Shown: positions 32,218 to 43,407 of the stretch, piece after piece
Position numbering within the stretch: position 1 is the first letter of the stretch
How the letters are laid out: each line of letters opens with the position of its first letter
Assembly (NCBI GenBank): GCA_037953745.1
Contig: JBAKBP010004438.1
Location: 1-64,000, forward strand
Source: Lithodes maja
Lineage: Eukaryota; Arthropoda; Malacostraca; Decapoda; Lithodidae
DNA: 64,000 nucleotides
Direction: 5' to 3'
Program-made: the position numbers and the translations under genes
The notes under the pieces: generated by a model
Database searches by the model: none
The model's input: only the letters and a program-made list of their open reading frames with translations
Told to the model about the DNA's origin: nothing

Positions 32218-32554
32218 TTAACCCGGGAACTGCGGGAAGACTCTTAACCTCTCCGCGGCGCACAGGGGGTTTTCTACAGGGTAAGACTGTGCGCACCTAT
32301 GATGATTTTGGGACCTATTGCAAATTTCGATAAAAAGTACATCATCGTGTAGGGAATGTTTGCGTGCATCGGCCCATATATATTTGACCCCCCAAAAAAT
32401 GTCTGGGGGGGGTGGGGGAACGGTCCGTAGTTGAAAAATGTGGAGCGAATGGCACCGCGCGGCTAGATTGTCATCGAGCGGCGAGATTTCCCTGCCGAAT
32501 ATTTACGCGCGCAGGGGATAGAAGGAGAGGGAGGAGGGGGTGGGTTACCGCGTA

Positions 32555-33110
32555 TTATCACGTATATGTCCATTTTTGAGCCCTTTTAGGCTATGTAGAG
32601 TATGTATACGTATGTAGGCCACCCATATAACAATGAATATGCCTCATAGTGACCAAAAATTGCAATATATAAGGGAATTATAAGAGAATTTTTAGGCGGG
32701 AATGAAGATGTGTTGGAGGTTTGGCGGCAATTTATGAGCTGAGAGTGTGGTTTACGCCATATATATCACGTATATCTTGTACGTAGAGCACTGTCATGCT
32801 ATAATACAGACTTGTACGTATGTATACGTGCCATATATCAAAATATATACCGCATATTAACCAATTCATGCGATATTTACGCACATTATCAATGAGTTTC
32901 TATGCGTGAACCAAGGTGTGAGTGAGTTGTGCTGGGAATGAAAGGGGGAGAGGGTGTGTTACGCCATAAATATCACGTAAATCTTGTATTTAGAGCACTG
33001 TCATGCTATAATAAAGACGTGTACGTATGTAGGCGTCCCATATAACAAGGAATATACCGCATATAGCCCAATTGATGCGATATTTACGCAAATTGTGAAT
33101 GTGTTTCTAG
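32555..33110. repeat. 207-bp tandem repeat in piggyBac B, about 2.5 copies
   Basis: CTGTCATGCTATAATA recurs at 32791 and 32998. Flanking blocks ACGCCATA.ATATCACGTA and GATATTTACGCA also repeat, and a degenerate unit precedes at about 32555. The sequence is non-coding and AT-rich. Confidence 0.82.
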
Positions 33111-34202
33111 CAGACGGAAGCCTGAAAGGGTGGGTTGGGGGTGGGTGGGTGGGAGGGAGGGAGGGAGGCATGCAGGGGTGCAGGGAGGGAGTGAGTGAGT
33201 CGTGAAGAGAAGGAAGGCAGGCAGATCTCTAGATAGATAACCAGCTGTGTGACAATTGTGAAGGCGCCCGAGGCGTATGGATGCTTGGGATTTTGAACCT
33301 TATGTCTTCCAGGTGTCTGGTGTTTGTTGCCACCAAGAGTTTTACAATAACATGAGTCAGGAATGGAGAGAGAGAGAGAGAGAGATAGATAGAAACTGAG
33401 ACATGCGTATGTCGTACGTATAAATGGACTTCAGAATTGCATTTTTATGCAAGCAGACATTGCATTTTAGACACATGTGAAGTACCACAGAAACATGTAG
33501 GCCATTGACTGTCAATAAAGTACTATATTATAGACCACCAGCGACGGTGGTCAGTAAACACGTGCAGATTGCCTTTTGCGATAAAGGGCTAAATATAGAA
33601 TGGTGTCTCCTTACACTTGCGAAAGGGTAGATTGCCACCAGAGAAACGTTTACTTATTTATTTCCAAGTAGTATGCAATCTAAATGTATATTCGAGACCT
33701 ACTGCAATTATTTGTATGACAGTCATGGCTATGTATAATCCAATATACGCGCGTAGGCGAGACATAAGAAAGCTGGTTGAGCAATTTTCGACACCCACAC
33801 AGTTATTATTCTTTTTTATTTACAATATTATACAATACAAATGTATTTGTGAAGAGTATTTTATCCATTATTGTATTTATACAAATTTTGTTCCCAGACA
33901 GAGCTGCTGTGGCTGGTGTAGCTGGGGCATAAAGGGAGCGGCAAGGGTCACCGCTTGACCGTGTGAAAATGAGTGGAGTTGCACTGAGAGGGGCAATTTT
34001 GCTGAATGTTTTGGCAATTTTGGACAGAATAAAGTTATATAATTACTAATTCTTGACAGAGACAAACTTTTATAAACCTTGGCATGATATAATTGATAAT
34101 CCCATCAATTTACAAACGTAAATTGGTGGGATAATTCATTTTTTTTTTTGTATATTGTCATTTCGATTGTAGACACAAAGTTTTGAGTGATATTTGGTAT
34201 GA

Positions 34203-34281
34203 GCTCCTGTGGCATGGTTGGTAAGGTCGCGGACTGGAAAACTCAAAGTGTGCTAGGGTTGTGTGATCAAATCCAGGAGGG
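34203..34281 (+). repeat. tRNA-Ser-like relic
   Basis: The stretch GGCATGGTTGGTAAGG resembles a tRNA A box. GGACTGGAAAACTC resembles the anticodon arm of tRNA-Ser(GGA), and GTGATCAAATCCAGGAG a B box with the closing stem. The acceptor pairing CTCCTG/CAGGAG is present but the B box is poor. It is probably a SINE head or decayed tRNA copy and not a gene. Confidence 0.4.
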
Positions 34282-34733
34282 GGTTATGGGGAAGGTTTTA
34301 TATTGTCTAGAACATTTTTGATAATTTTTTTTTTTTACAAGATCATGCCATTGTATTCAATAAATATGAAATATTCATAGAATATATCATATTGTAAGAA
34401 TACAATGACATGACCTTGTGTTTTTTTTTTTATTGTTTTTTTTTTATTATCTTAGTAGGTTTGACAGGATTTGTTGAAACATATTTATTTTTGTACAATT
34501 CATTTGAGGTAAGAACATAATTATATACACATGACTTTGGCTAATAACAAACATATAAATTGATATACTAAAAAAATAAGGCATATTACATGTAAATCTT
34601 TGAAACTTATAAACTAAATAATGAAACATACAATTATATAATGTAAAAGCTATATCACAGGGACATCTTTGGAACTTATACATTATATAATATATATGTT
34701 ACATTATGAGGTAGCGTGATCAATTAGGTCAGG

Positions 34734-37619
34734 TCAGGTAAGGTAGGGCGCGAGTCCAGGACAGGGCTGGGCAGGGGGCGAGTCCAGGGCAGGGCACGGG
34801 GCGAGTCCAGGGCAGGGCAGGGCAGGGCAGGGCAGGGCAGGGCAGGGCAGGGCAGGGCGACACTCAATAATTTTTGAAGGTGTGGTAGTCCTGAAGCAGT
34901 CACCCAGGCAGAGTGGAACTTTGCACTCTGCGCACATTGAGGTGACTCTTTTTGTGACATGGGGTTTCCTGACACTGGAGCTGCAGACAGTGCACTGCGC
35001 CTGCCTGTGACGAGTGCCAAGCAGCTCAGTGTTGATGGGGTAGTGTCTTTCGACACCCAGCTGGATACGGTCAGGAACGTGATCCCCACGCCATGCCGTA
35101 CGTCTGTGAGTGGTGGTGCCATACTTCTCCAGGAGTTGGTATGAGACGTTGTACACGAACTCCCGGAATTTAAGTTTCTGGTTTGGGGCCATATTCTTTT
35201 TGACCAACCACAAGTTGTAGGCGTTCAGCATCGTTATGTCAACAAGGTGGAGGAAGAGCTTGTGATACCACTTCACAGTCTTCCTCAGACACTCAACGCC
35301 TGACAGCTGACAGTCAGACTTGTCCACCATGCGCATGTTTTTGGTGTAGTCCACTACCATGTCGGGCTTGTAGATGGTCTTCCTGGTTCGGTAGTGGATT
35401 TTGCCAGAATCCATCTGGGCACCTGTGTGGACGGTGGAAAGCAGGTGGACGTCTCGCTTATCCTTCCACTTCAGGGCTATCACTTTCCCACACTTCTCGA
35501 ACTGCTTGAATTTCTGCCCCTTTCGTCGCTTTCTTCGCACATGCCTCTCGCGGTGTTCCTGGGCCAGGTCGCCTTCTGAAGGTGTGTCACTGGAGGAGGC
35601 ATCTGTGAGAGGAATGACATCACCTGTGAATTTTGGCATAAACTTTCTTGTCTTTCTGACAGTCCCACATGACCCCGTTTGGTTGTCATGAAGAAACTGG
35701 CAGAGAGCAGGAGAAGTATACCAGTTGTCAGTGTAGATGATGTGGCCTTTGCCCAGGTAAGGTGCCAACATTTTCCTGACGATGGCACCTGACATGCCCA
35801 TGGGGTCATTGGCAGCGGCTTTCGGTATGTCAATGTCAGTGCCTGTGTACACGATCATGTCAAGCACTATTCCAGTTTCGCAGTCACACAAAACGAAGAG
35901 CTTGATTCCGAACCTATGCCTTTTCAAGGGGATATACTGTTTGAAAACAAGACGTCCTTTGAAGAGCACGAGCGACTCATCAATCACCAAATTGAGGAAG
36001 GGGTAAAAGTATTTCCTATACCTCTCCAACAACATGGTGAACACATTCCGAACTTTCCATATCCTGTCAATCCTGTTAGGATTTTCGTTGTCTGCAAAGT
36101 GCATAAATCTTAGCAGCAACAAAAATCTGTCACGAGTCATGAACTTATTGAAAGTTGGGGTGGCGATGAGAGGGTCGTGCTTCCAATAGTGTTGCAACAC
36201 ATGCTTCTTGATCAGAGGCATGAGGAACAACAAGGCAAAGAACGTCATAAATTCTTCCACAGTCGTATCCACCCAGCCTCGTATTCTCGCTTTTGGAGAA
36301 AGGACGTCCAATCTGCCAAACACCCACCTGTAGTAGGCGTTTGTTTGGGCAACGATGTACGTCATTACCTCCATATCGAAAAAAGCGAGGAAGAAGTCGC
36401 TTTCGTTCGCTTGATCGTCACAGGGCCAGTCATCAGTTGTTCCTGACGTCCCAGGATTGAACTGGGGCACGTCAGGTACAAAATTGACCCCGTCGGACCA
36501 ATCGAACGAAGGCAAGCCAGGGATCGGAATGTCGTCTGCGTCTGCTTCATCGTCTGAAATATCGCTTCCATGGTCACGATACAGCACTTCATCATCATCA
36601 CCCTCCTCTTCACTAGACAGACGATGACCTTCCTCATTTTTGTCACCGACGTCTGACTCACTCCCACTGTCCACTCCCAAATCCCCCCACCCTTGGTCCC
36701 GTGCTAGGGCTTCGTCGTCAAAACCTGGGCTGCCAATGTCCTGCGAATCACCATCAAACAGCAGGGCGGCATATTTTGATGGTGTCAGAGTTTTCCGGGT
36801 CACTTTTGCACGCGAGGGTGTCTTATGGACTGGGACAGCAGAGGTGGCGGCAGGGGCGGCGGCAGGGGCGGCGGCAGGGGCGGCGGCAGAGGCGGCGGCA
36901 GGGGCAGCAGTGGTGCGTGGCCTTGATGGCAAGATGATGGTGGTGCCTGTCGCCCTTCTCTCTGTTCCTTGGGCAGGGGCGGCAGGGGCAGCAGGGGCAA
37001 CAGGGGCAGCAGGGCCACCAGGGACAGCAGGGCCAGCAGTCGCTTTCCCTCTCCCTTTCCCCTTCCCCTTCCCCTTCCCCTTCCCTGTTCCTTGGGCAGG
37101 GGCGGCAGGGGCAGCAGGGGCGGCAGGGGCAGCAGGGGCGGCAGCGGCAGCCGGGCCAGGGGCGGCGGCGGCAGCCGGGCCAGGGGCGGCGGCTGGTGGT
37201 GGTGGTGGTGGTAGGGGCACTGTGGCTGGCGTACGGGATCTTTTCCCTACGCCCGTGCCTTTAATTTTTCCTGCCCCCGCAGGTTTTGCAGCCCTAGGGC
37301 GGCCTCCTGCGTCGCTGGTACCGGTGGCAGGGGTGGCAGGGGTGGCAGTGGTGGTAGTGGTGGTGGTAGTGGTTGTTGCAGTGGCCTGGGTCGTGGTGGC
37401 AGTGTCCCGAAAGACCAATGACCTCTGTGCCATTGCCCTGCTTGCACGTGTTTTTTGTGCTTTGGGTGCTGGTGTTTCGTCCTCAGAGCTGTAGGGCGTG
37501 TCGTACTGGTAGCTAGGGTCTTTGGCAGCCACCCTCTGCCTTCCACGGCGGCTAACACCACCAGAAGGAGGGCTGGTTGTGTCATCAGGGAGCGAGCGTG
37601 AGGGACGTGTGGGCTCCAT
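34734..37619 (-). CDS. piggyBac transposase, element B (961 aa)
   Basis: This is a complete piggyBac-type transposase. The N-terminal 400 residues are low-complexity: a Thr/Ala run, proline and alanine repeats from expanded GGC-type codons, a KGKGKGKGKGRGK basic stretch that may contact DNA, and an acidic zone. The catalytic core has aspartates at about D547 (VIDESLVLFKGR), D631 (IYTDNWYTSP) and D766 (MRMVDKSD). A cysteine-rich end-recognition domain follows (CTVCSS ... CAECKVPLC). The natural end is probably near SKIIE. Beyond it the frame runs through a GGGCA tandem repeat (34800-34860) that adds a CPALPCPALP-like tail. No frameshift is visible. ATG at 37619 lies about 220 bp inside the element's right end. 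The gene probably serves this element and its related MITEs. Confidence 0.94.
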   Translation of the reverse strand: MEPTRPSRSLPDDTTSPPSGGVSRRGRQRVAAKDPSYQYDTPYSSEDETPAPKAQKTRASRAMAQRSLVFRDTATTTQATATTTTTTTTTTATPATPATGTSDAGGRPRAAKPAGAGKIKGTGVGKRSRTPATVPLPPPPPPAAAPGPAAAAAPGPAAAAAPAAPAAPAAPAAPAQGTGKGKGKGKGKGRGKATAGPAVPGGPAAPVAPAAPAAPAQGTERRATGTTIILPSRPRTTAAPAAASAAAPAAAPAAAPAATSAVPVHKTPSRAKVTRKTLTPSKYAALLFDGDSQDIGSPGFDDEALARDQGWGDLGVDSGSESDVGDKNEEGHRLSSEEEGDDDEVLYRDHGSDISDDEADADDIPIPGLPSFDWSDGVNFVPDVPQFNPGTSGTTDDWPCDDQANESDFFLAFFDMEVMTYIVAQTNAYYRWVFGRLDVLSPKARIRGWVDTTVEEFMTFFALLFLMPLIKKHVLQHYWKHDPLIATPTFNKFMTRDRFLLLLRFMHFADNENPNRIDRIWKVRNVFTMLLERYRKYFYPFLNLVIDESLVLFKGRLVFKQYIPLKRHRFGIKLFVLCDCETGIVLDMIVYTGTDIDIPKAAANDPMGMSGAIVRKMLAPYLGKGHIIYTDNWYTSPALCQFLHDNQTGSCGTVRKTRKFMPKFTGDVIPLTDASSSDTPSEGDLAQEHRERHVRRKRRKGQKFKQFEKCGKVIALKWKDKRDVHLLSTVHTGAQMDSGKIHYRTRKTIYKPDMVVDYTKNMRMVDKSDCQLSGVECLRKTVKWYHKLFLHLVDITMLNAYNLWLVKKNMAPNQKLKFREFVYNVSYQLLEKYGTTTHRRTAWRGDHVPDRIQLGVERHYPINTELLGTRHRQAQCTVCSSSVRKPHVTKRVTSMCAECKVPLCLGDCFRTTTPSKIIECRPALPCPALPCPALPCPGLAPCPALDSPPAQPCPGLAPYLT
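34800..34862. repeat. GGGCA pentanucleotide array
   Basis: About ten GGGCA units lie in the 3' end of the piggyBac B frame. Period 5 means each 15 bases encode five residues, giving the repeated PCPAL tail, with coding consequences for the stop position. Confidence 0.92.
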
Positions 37620-37873
37620 GACTAGTGCGTGGTTACTGGCGCGGTGGTGCTTGCACGAGTGCGGGGCGAGCGTTTGGCGGGGTGGTATCGAGAGTTGACA
37701 TGTAGTACTATATCCACACCAATTTTCAGCCGCCTGACTATTAACGCGCGGTTTTGGTACGCGTTCAAAAGCTCTGCTCTTAAGAGTCTCCCCGCAGTGC
37801 GCCGGGGGAACTCTTATGAGTCTCCCTGCAGCTCCCGGGTTAAGAGTTCCCCCGGCAGACTGCGGGAAGACTC

Positions 37874-38494
37874 TTAACCCGAGAGCTGCAGGGAGACTCT
37901 TAAGAGTTCCCCCGGCGGACTGCGGGAAGACTCTCCTGAGTAAGTAAAATTAAAAATCAACTTTTGACATCGAATTTTTTTTTTTTTTTATTTTTTTTTT
38001 TTTTGTTGGCCCCTGGGCCATGCAAAATCTCAGTCCTCTACCTCCCCTCCTTCCCCACTTTCCTCCTATCCCTCAGTTATCACCTATTTTCCCTATTATT
38101 CCCTTATTCTGAGGTATATTTTCGTGCTAACATTAGCGAGTTGCAAGCAGGGTGTTGTCATCACTGATGGCAATCGAGTGCAAGAGAGAGAGAGAGAGTA
38201 TCGATCGACTGTGTCTCAGTGGCCTTGGGGGAAATTGGCGGGAAGGTAGCTTGCCTCACCCATACATTATACAACTCGCGGGCTATATCTCCGATTTTGA
38301 CCATCCAAACGCTGTTTTCACTCGTTTTATTGTTGTTTCAGGTTAATACCTTTATAATCAACCCATAATAGGCGCATATGGATAATTATTAATGCTATTA
38401 ATGGTACAATGAATATTTTAGTGACGGAAACACCTCAAATACGTCAGCACAGGGGGACATTTTCAATTACCCCCGTGCGCACTTCATAGGTTAA
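37874..38494 (+). mobile_element. TTAA MITE, copy 6, nested in copy 5
   Basis: The element is 37878-38490 (613 bp) with TTAA at 37874-37877 and 38491-38494. It starts CCCGAGAGCTGCAGGGAG, whose CTGCAGGGAG is the piggyBac B version and not the usual CTGCGGGAAG. It has the same orientation as its host. Confidence 0.93.
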
Positions 38495-38516
38495 GAGTCA
38501 GAGAAAAAAAAATCAA

Positions 38517-38551
<35 letters not shown>

Positions 38552-39097
38552 GCCCCTGGGCCATGCAAAATATCACTCCTCTACCTCCCCTCCTTCCCCA
38601 CTTTCCTCCCCTCCTTCAGTTATCACCTAGTTTCCCTGTTATTCCCTTATTCTGAGATATATTTTCGTGCTAACATTAGCGAGTTGCAAGCAGGGCATTG
38701 ACATCACTGTTAGCAAGCGAGTGCAAGAGAGAGAGAGAGAGAGAGAGAGTATCGATCGACTGTGTCTCAGTGGCCTTGGGGGAAATTGGCGGGAAAGCAG
38801 GTTGCCTCACCCATACATTATATAACTCGCGGCCTGTATCTCCGATTTTGACCATCCAAACGCTGTTTTCACTCGTTTTATTGTTGTTTCAGGTTAATAC
38901 CTTTATAATCAACCCATAATAGTCGCGTATGGATAAGTATTAATGCTATATATGGTAAAATGAATATTTTAGTGATGGAAACAGCTCAAATACGTCAGCA
39001 CAGGCAGACGTTTCTAATTACCCCCATGCGCACTTCTTAGGTTAAAGCCCGAATCGGCTTGACTTTAACCCAGTTGTTTACTTCCTCAAGCCTGTGG

Positions 39098-39290
39098 AGG
39101 AGCATGGTTGAGTTGGCTTGATATTGGACACCTTTTTATAGCATTTGGGTGTGAAATACGACACCATTTCCAGTCTATCGGAGATAATGATGGTAAAGGA
39201 AAATGCGGCAATTATCTCAGATAGACTGGAAATTTCACACCCAAATGCCCTGAGGGGTGTCCAATGTCAAGCCAACTCAACCCTGCTCTT
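39098..39290. repeat. Foldback with arms of about 80 bp
   Basis: GGTTGAGTTGGCTTGATATT and GCATTTGGGTGTGAAAT on the left arm reappear inverted to the right, around ATCTCAGATAGACTGGAAAT. No TTAA or TA duplication could be fixed at its ends. Confidence 0.75.
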
Positions 39291-39295
39291 CTACT

Positions 39296-42200
39296 ACTGT
39301 CACAAGTATTACCATCATGTATCCTACTGTCACCATCATCACTACTACTGCCATCATCGCCATTACTATGATCATCATCACAACTATTGTCAACATCACT
39401 ACAACTTTCACCATCATCACTACTACTCACCATCATCACTAATACTCACACCATCGTCACTACTGTCATTATTATAACTACAACTATCATCATTACTTGT
39501 CACCATCATCACTACTATTATGACCATCATCACTACTACTAGTAGTCACCATCATATCTACTACTGTCACCATCATATCTACTACTGTCATCATCATCAC
39601 TACTGTCATCATCAATACAACTACAACCATCATCACTACTATTATCACCATCATCACTACTATAACCATCAATCCCACTATTACTACCATCACTTCTAAT
39701 GCCAACTAAACTAACTTAACCTAGCAAATGCGGAGCGAGATGTTTTCGCCCCCAGTACGCCATCATTGCTGGGGGGTCCTGGAAGGGAGGGGGCAGGGGG
39801 GGTAAAACCATAATTATTTTGGACCTAAATATCATAACTATTGCATAAATTCAAAAAATCTTTTTTGACTGACGTTCACATTCACGCAACAAATGTTCGT
39901 GTGAAATTTGGTGAAAATGCGTCCAACGGTCTAGGAGGAGTTTCGGGACAGACGGACGACGACGACAACAACGACGACGACAGACATTTTTTTCCGGTGG
40001 TACCCACTATACGGGGGGGCAATACCAAACTCTGCTTACGCAGAGTTGATAAAGTAGACGTGCCGTTTTGCCAAAATCAAAACGGCATACCCAACTCTGC
40101 GATGGGTTACCATCATCACTACTAATACCATCATCAATCACAATCACCATCATCACTACTAATGCCATCATCACTACAACTGCCACAATCATCACGACTA
40201 CTGTCATCATAATCATAACAACTACTGTCATCATGACCATTACTATGATCATCATCACTACTACAATTACAATCATCACTACTACTCTCACCATAATCAC
40301 TACTACTGTCACCATTGTCACTACCATCTTAATCACTACTAACATCATTGATATTACACCTATCAACCATCATTACTACTATCATCACCATCTTACAATC
40401 ATCATTAGGCTACTACAGTTAACATCATCACTACTACTATAACCATCATCATTACTACTGTCACAAGTATTACCATCATGTATCCTACTATCACCATAAT
40501 CACCTTACTGCCATCCTCACTACAACTGCACAATCATCACTACTACTGCCATCATCACCATTACTATGATCTTCATCATCACAACTATTGTCATCGTCAC
40601 TACAACTTTCACCATCATCACTACTACTCACCATCATCATTAATACTCACACCATCGTCACTACCATCACTGTCATAATTATCACTACAACTATCATCAT
40701 TACTTATCACCATCATCACTACTACTATTATTGTCACCATCATATCTACTACTGTCACCATCATATCTACTACTGTCATCATCATCACTACTGTCATCAT
40801 CATCAATACAAATACAACCATCATCACTACCTATTATCACCATCATCACTACTAGCACCATCAAACCCACTATTACTACCATCACTTCTAATGCCAACTA
40901 AACTAACTTAACCTAGCAAATGCAGAGCGAGATGTTTCGCCCCCAGAACGCCATCATTGCTGGGGGGTGGGGGGGGGAGGATAAAACCATATTTTGGACC
41001 TAAAATCATAACTATTCCACAAATTCAAAAAATATTTTTTGACTGACGTTCGCATTCACCCAACAAATGTTCGTGTGAAATTCGGTGAAAATCCGTCCAA
41101 CGGTCTAGGAGGAGTTTCGGGACAGACGGACGACGACAACAACTACAACAACGACGACGACGACGACAGACATTTTCTTCCGGTGGTACCCACTATACGG
41201 GGAGGCAATACCGAACTCTGCTTACGCAGAGTTGATAAAGTAGACGTGCCGTTTTGCCCAAAATCAAAACGGCATACCCAACTCTGCAATGGGTTACCAC
41301 CATTACTTCTACTATCATCATCAATCACAATCACCATCATCACTACTAATGCCATCATCACTACAACTGCCACAATCATCACGACTACTGTCATCATAAT
41401 CATCACGACTACTGTCATCATGACCATTACTATGATCATCATCACTACTACTCTCACCATAATCACTACTACTGTCACCATTGTCACTACCATCTTTAAT
41501 CACTACTAACATCATTGATATTACACCTATCAACCATCATTACTACTATCATCACCATCTTACAATCATCATTAGGCTACTACAGTTAACATCATCACTA
41601 CTACTATAACCATCATCATTACTACTGTCACAAGTATTACCATCATGTATCGTACTATCACCATAATCACCATTACTGCCATCCTCACTACAACTGCACA
41701 ATCATCACTACTACTGCCATCATCACCATTACTATGATCTTTATCATCACAACTATTGTCATCGTCACTACAACTTTCACCATCATCACTACTACTCACC
41801 ATCATCATTAATACTCACACCATCGTCACTACCATCACTGTCATAATTATCACTACAACTATCATCACTACTTATCACCATCATCACTACTACTATTATT
41901 GTCACCATCATATTTACTACTGTCACCATATCTACTACTGTCATCATCATCACTACTGTCATCATCATCAATACAAATACAACCATCATCACTACTATTA
42001 TCACCATCATCACTACTATCACCATCAATCCCACTATTACTACCATCACTTCTAATGCCAACTAAACTAACTTAACCTAGCAAATGCGGAGCGAGATGTT
42101 TTCACCCCCAGAACGCCATCATTGCTGGGGGGGGGGGGGGGGGGGGGAGAGGATAAAACCATATTTTGGACCTAAAATCATAACTATTCCACAAATTCAA

Positions 42201-42970
42201 AAAATATTTTTTGACTGACGTTCGCATTCACCCAACAAATGTTCGTGTGAAATTCGGTGAAAATCCGTCCAACGGTCTAGGAGGAGTTTCGGGACAGACG
42301 GACGACGACAACAACAACTACAACAACGACGACGACGACGACAGACATTTTCTTCCGGTGGTACCCACTATACGGGGAGGCAATACCGAACTCTGCTTAC
42401 GCAGAGTTGATAAAGTAGACGTGCCGTTTTGCCCAAAATCAAAACGGCATACCCAACTCTGCAATGGGTTACCACCATTACTTCTACTATCATCATCACT
42501 ACAACTGTCACCATCATCACTACTACTATCATCACCATTACTATCATCATCACTACTACCATTACAATCATTACTACTACTCTCACCATCTTCACTAATA
42601 CTGTCACCATTGTCACTACCATCATCACTACTCTCATCATTATCACTACAACTATCACCATAATCATTATTATCACCATCATCTTAAATCATAATTACTT
42701 GTCACCATCATCACTACTATTATCACCATCACCACTACTATTACCATCATCCCCACTATTACTACCATCACTTCTAATGTCAACTAAACTAACTTAACCT
42801 AACTTAACCCGACAAATACCGGGCAAGTTGTTTTCAGTCCCAGATCGATGGCATTCCCCATCGTTGCTGGGGGAGGGGGGGGGGGGGGCGTAAACCTATA
42901 TTTTGGATCTAAAATCATAACTATTGCACAAATTCAAAAAAGATTTTTTTACTGATGTTCACATTCACCC
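39296..42970. repeat. CAT/ACT-rich macrosatellite, units of about 1.2 kb
   Basis: Long tracts of CATCATCACTACTA-type triplets alternate with a conserved block. Each block starts AACTAAACTAACTTAACCTA (39704, 40897, 42060; a variant near 42780), passes through CATCATTGCTGGGG and GTCCAACGGTCTAGGAGGAG, and ends in two hairpins (AACTCTGCTTACGCAGAGTT and TGCCGTTTTG ... CAAAACGGCA). Spacings are 1193, 1163 and about 720 bp, so the last unit is shortened. Frames across it, including the TDVRIHPTNVRVKFGEN one, are repeated but too short to call genes. Confidence 0.9.
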
Positions 42971-43407
42971 GTGCAGTTAATAAAGGCTAGAGTATGGAAA
43001 GAGAGAATCGAGTGAGAGAAACAGTGATAAAGGTGGTGATCGGGAGAGTATGCAAAGGGATGTTAGAAGCACGCGCGCCAAGCCTGTCCTGACGAGGACA
43101 GCTCCTGCCACTCCTGGGGACCCTCATGGAGGAGGTAAGTTACACAGGAGACCACAAAGGCGCGATGGTAGGCCAATCACGGGCCGAGACGTCACAAGAC
43201 AGCAGGCGTCATAGGACACAGCCAGACACGCCGTCCAATGGCGAGCGAGAGGCAGGAATGCACCCGTACATACAGACACTTACTACCTCCTCGCTCTGAA
43301 AGTCTTTCACATTCACACGCTGGTACTATTATCACTACTGTTGATATAAAATATAACCCGTTGTCACAGACGAAAACAAAGACCACCACTGGACTGTCTG
43401 TGACAAT
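42971..43407. other. Spacer, nothing recognised
   Basis: No frame or repeat of note is seen, apart from the end of the satellite on the left and a LINE tail on the right. Confidence 0.5.

Larger units (their letters stand above)
32244..37843 (-). mobile_element. piggyBac element B (5.6 kb)
   Basis: The element is 32248-37839 with TTAA at 32244-32247 and 37840-37843. Its transposase-proximal end, read inward from 37839, is CCCGGGAGCTGCAGGGAG followed by GACTCATAAGAGTTCCCCCG, nearly the same as the MITE end. Its other end starts CCTCTCCGCGGCGCACAGGG, against CCTCTGAAGTGCGCACGGGG in the MITEs. The shared tips make it the likely source of transposase for the MITE family. Besides the transposase it holds a 207-bp tandem repeat and a tRNA-like stretch. 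Confidence 0.88.
32218..39045 (+). mobile_element. TTAA MITE, copy 5, split by piggyBac B and by copy 6
   Basis: TTAA at 32218-32221 and 39042-39045 are the outer ends. The MITE is in three pieces: 32222-32243, 37844-37873 and 38495-39041. Joined at TTAA sites they read CCCGGGAACTGCGGGAAG, GACTC-TTAA-GAGTTCCCCCGG, CGGGAAGACTC-TTAA-GAGTC, and then the standard body. The same variant exists without insertions at 55828-55920, which proves the reconstruction. Two different elements thus entered two TTAA sites 34 bp apart in one MITE end. Confidence 0.9.

Noticed and set aside
39296..42970. Regularly spaced repeats as a CRISPR-like array.
   Set aside because: Eukaryotic context, triplet microsatellite spacers and units over 1 kb do not fit.
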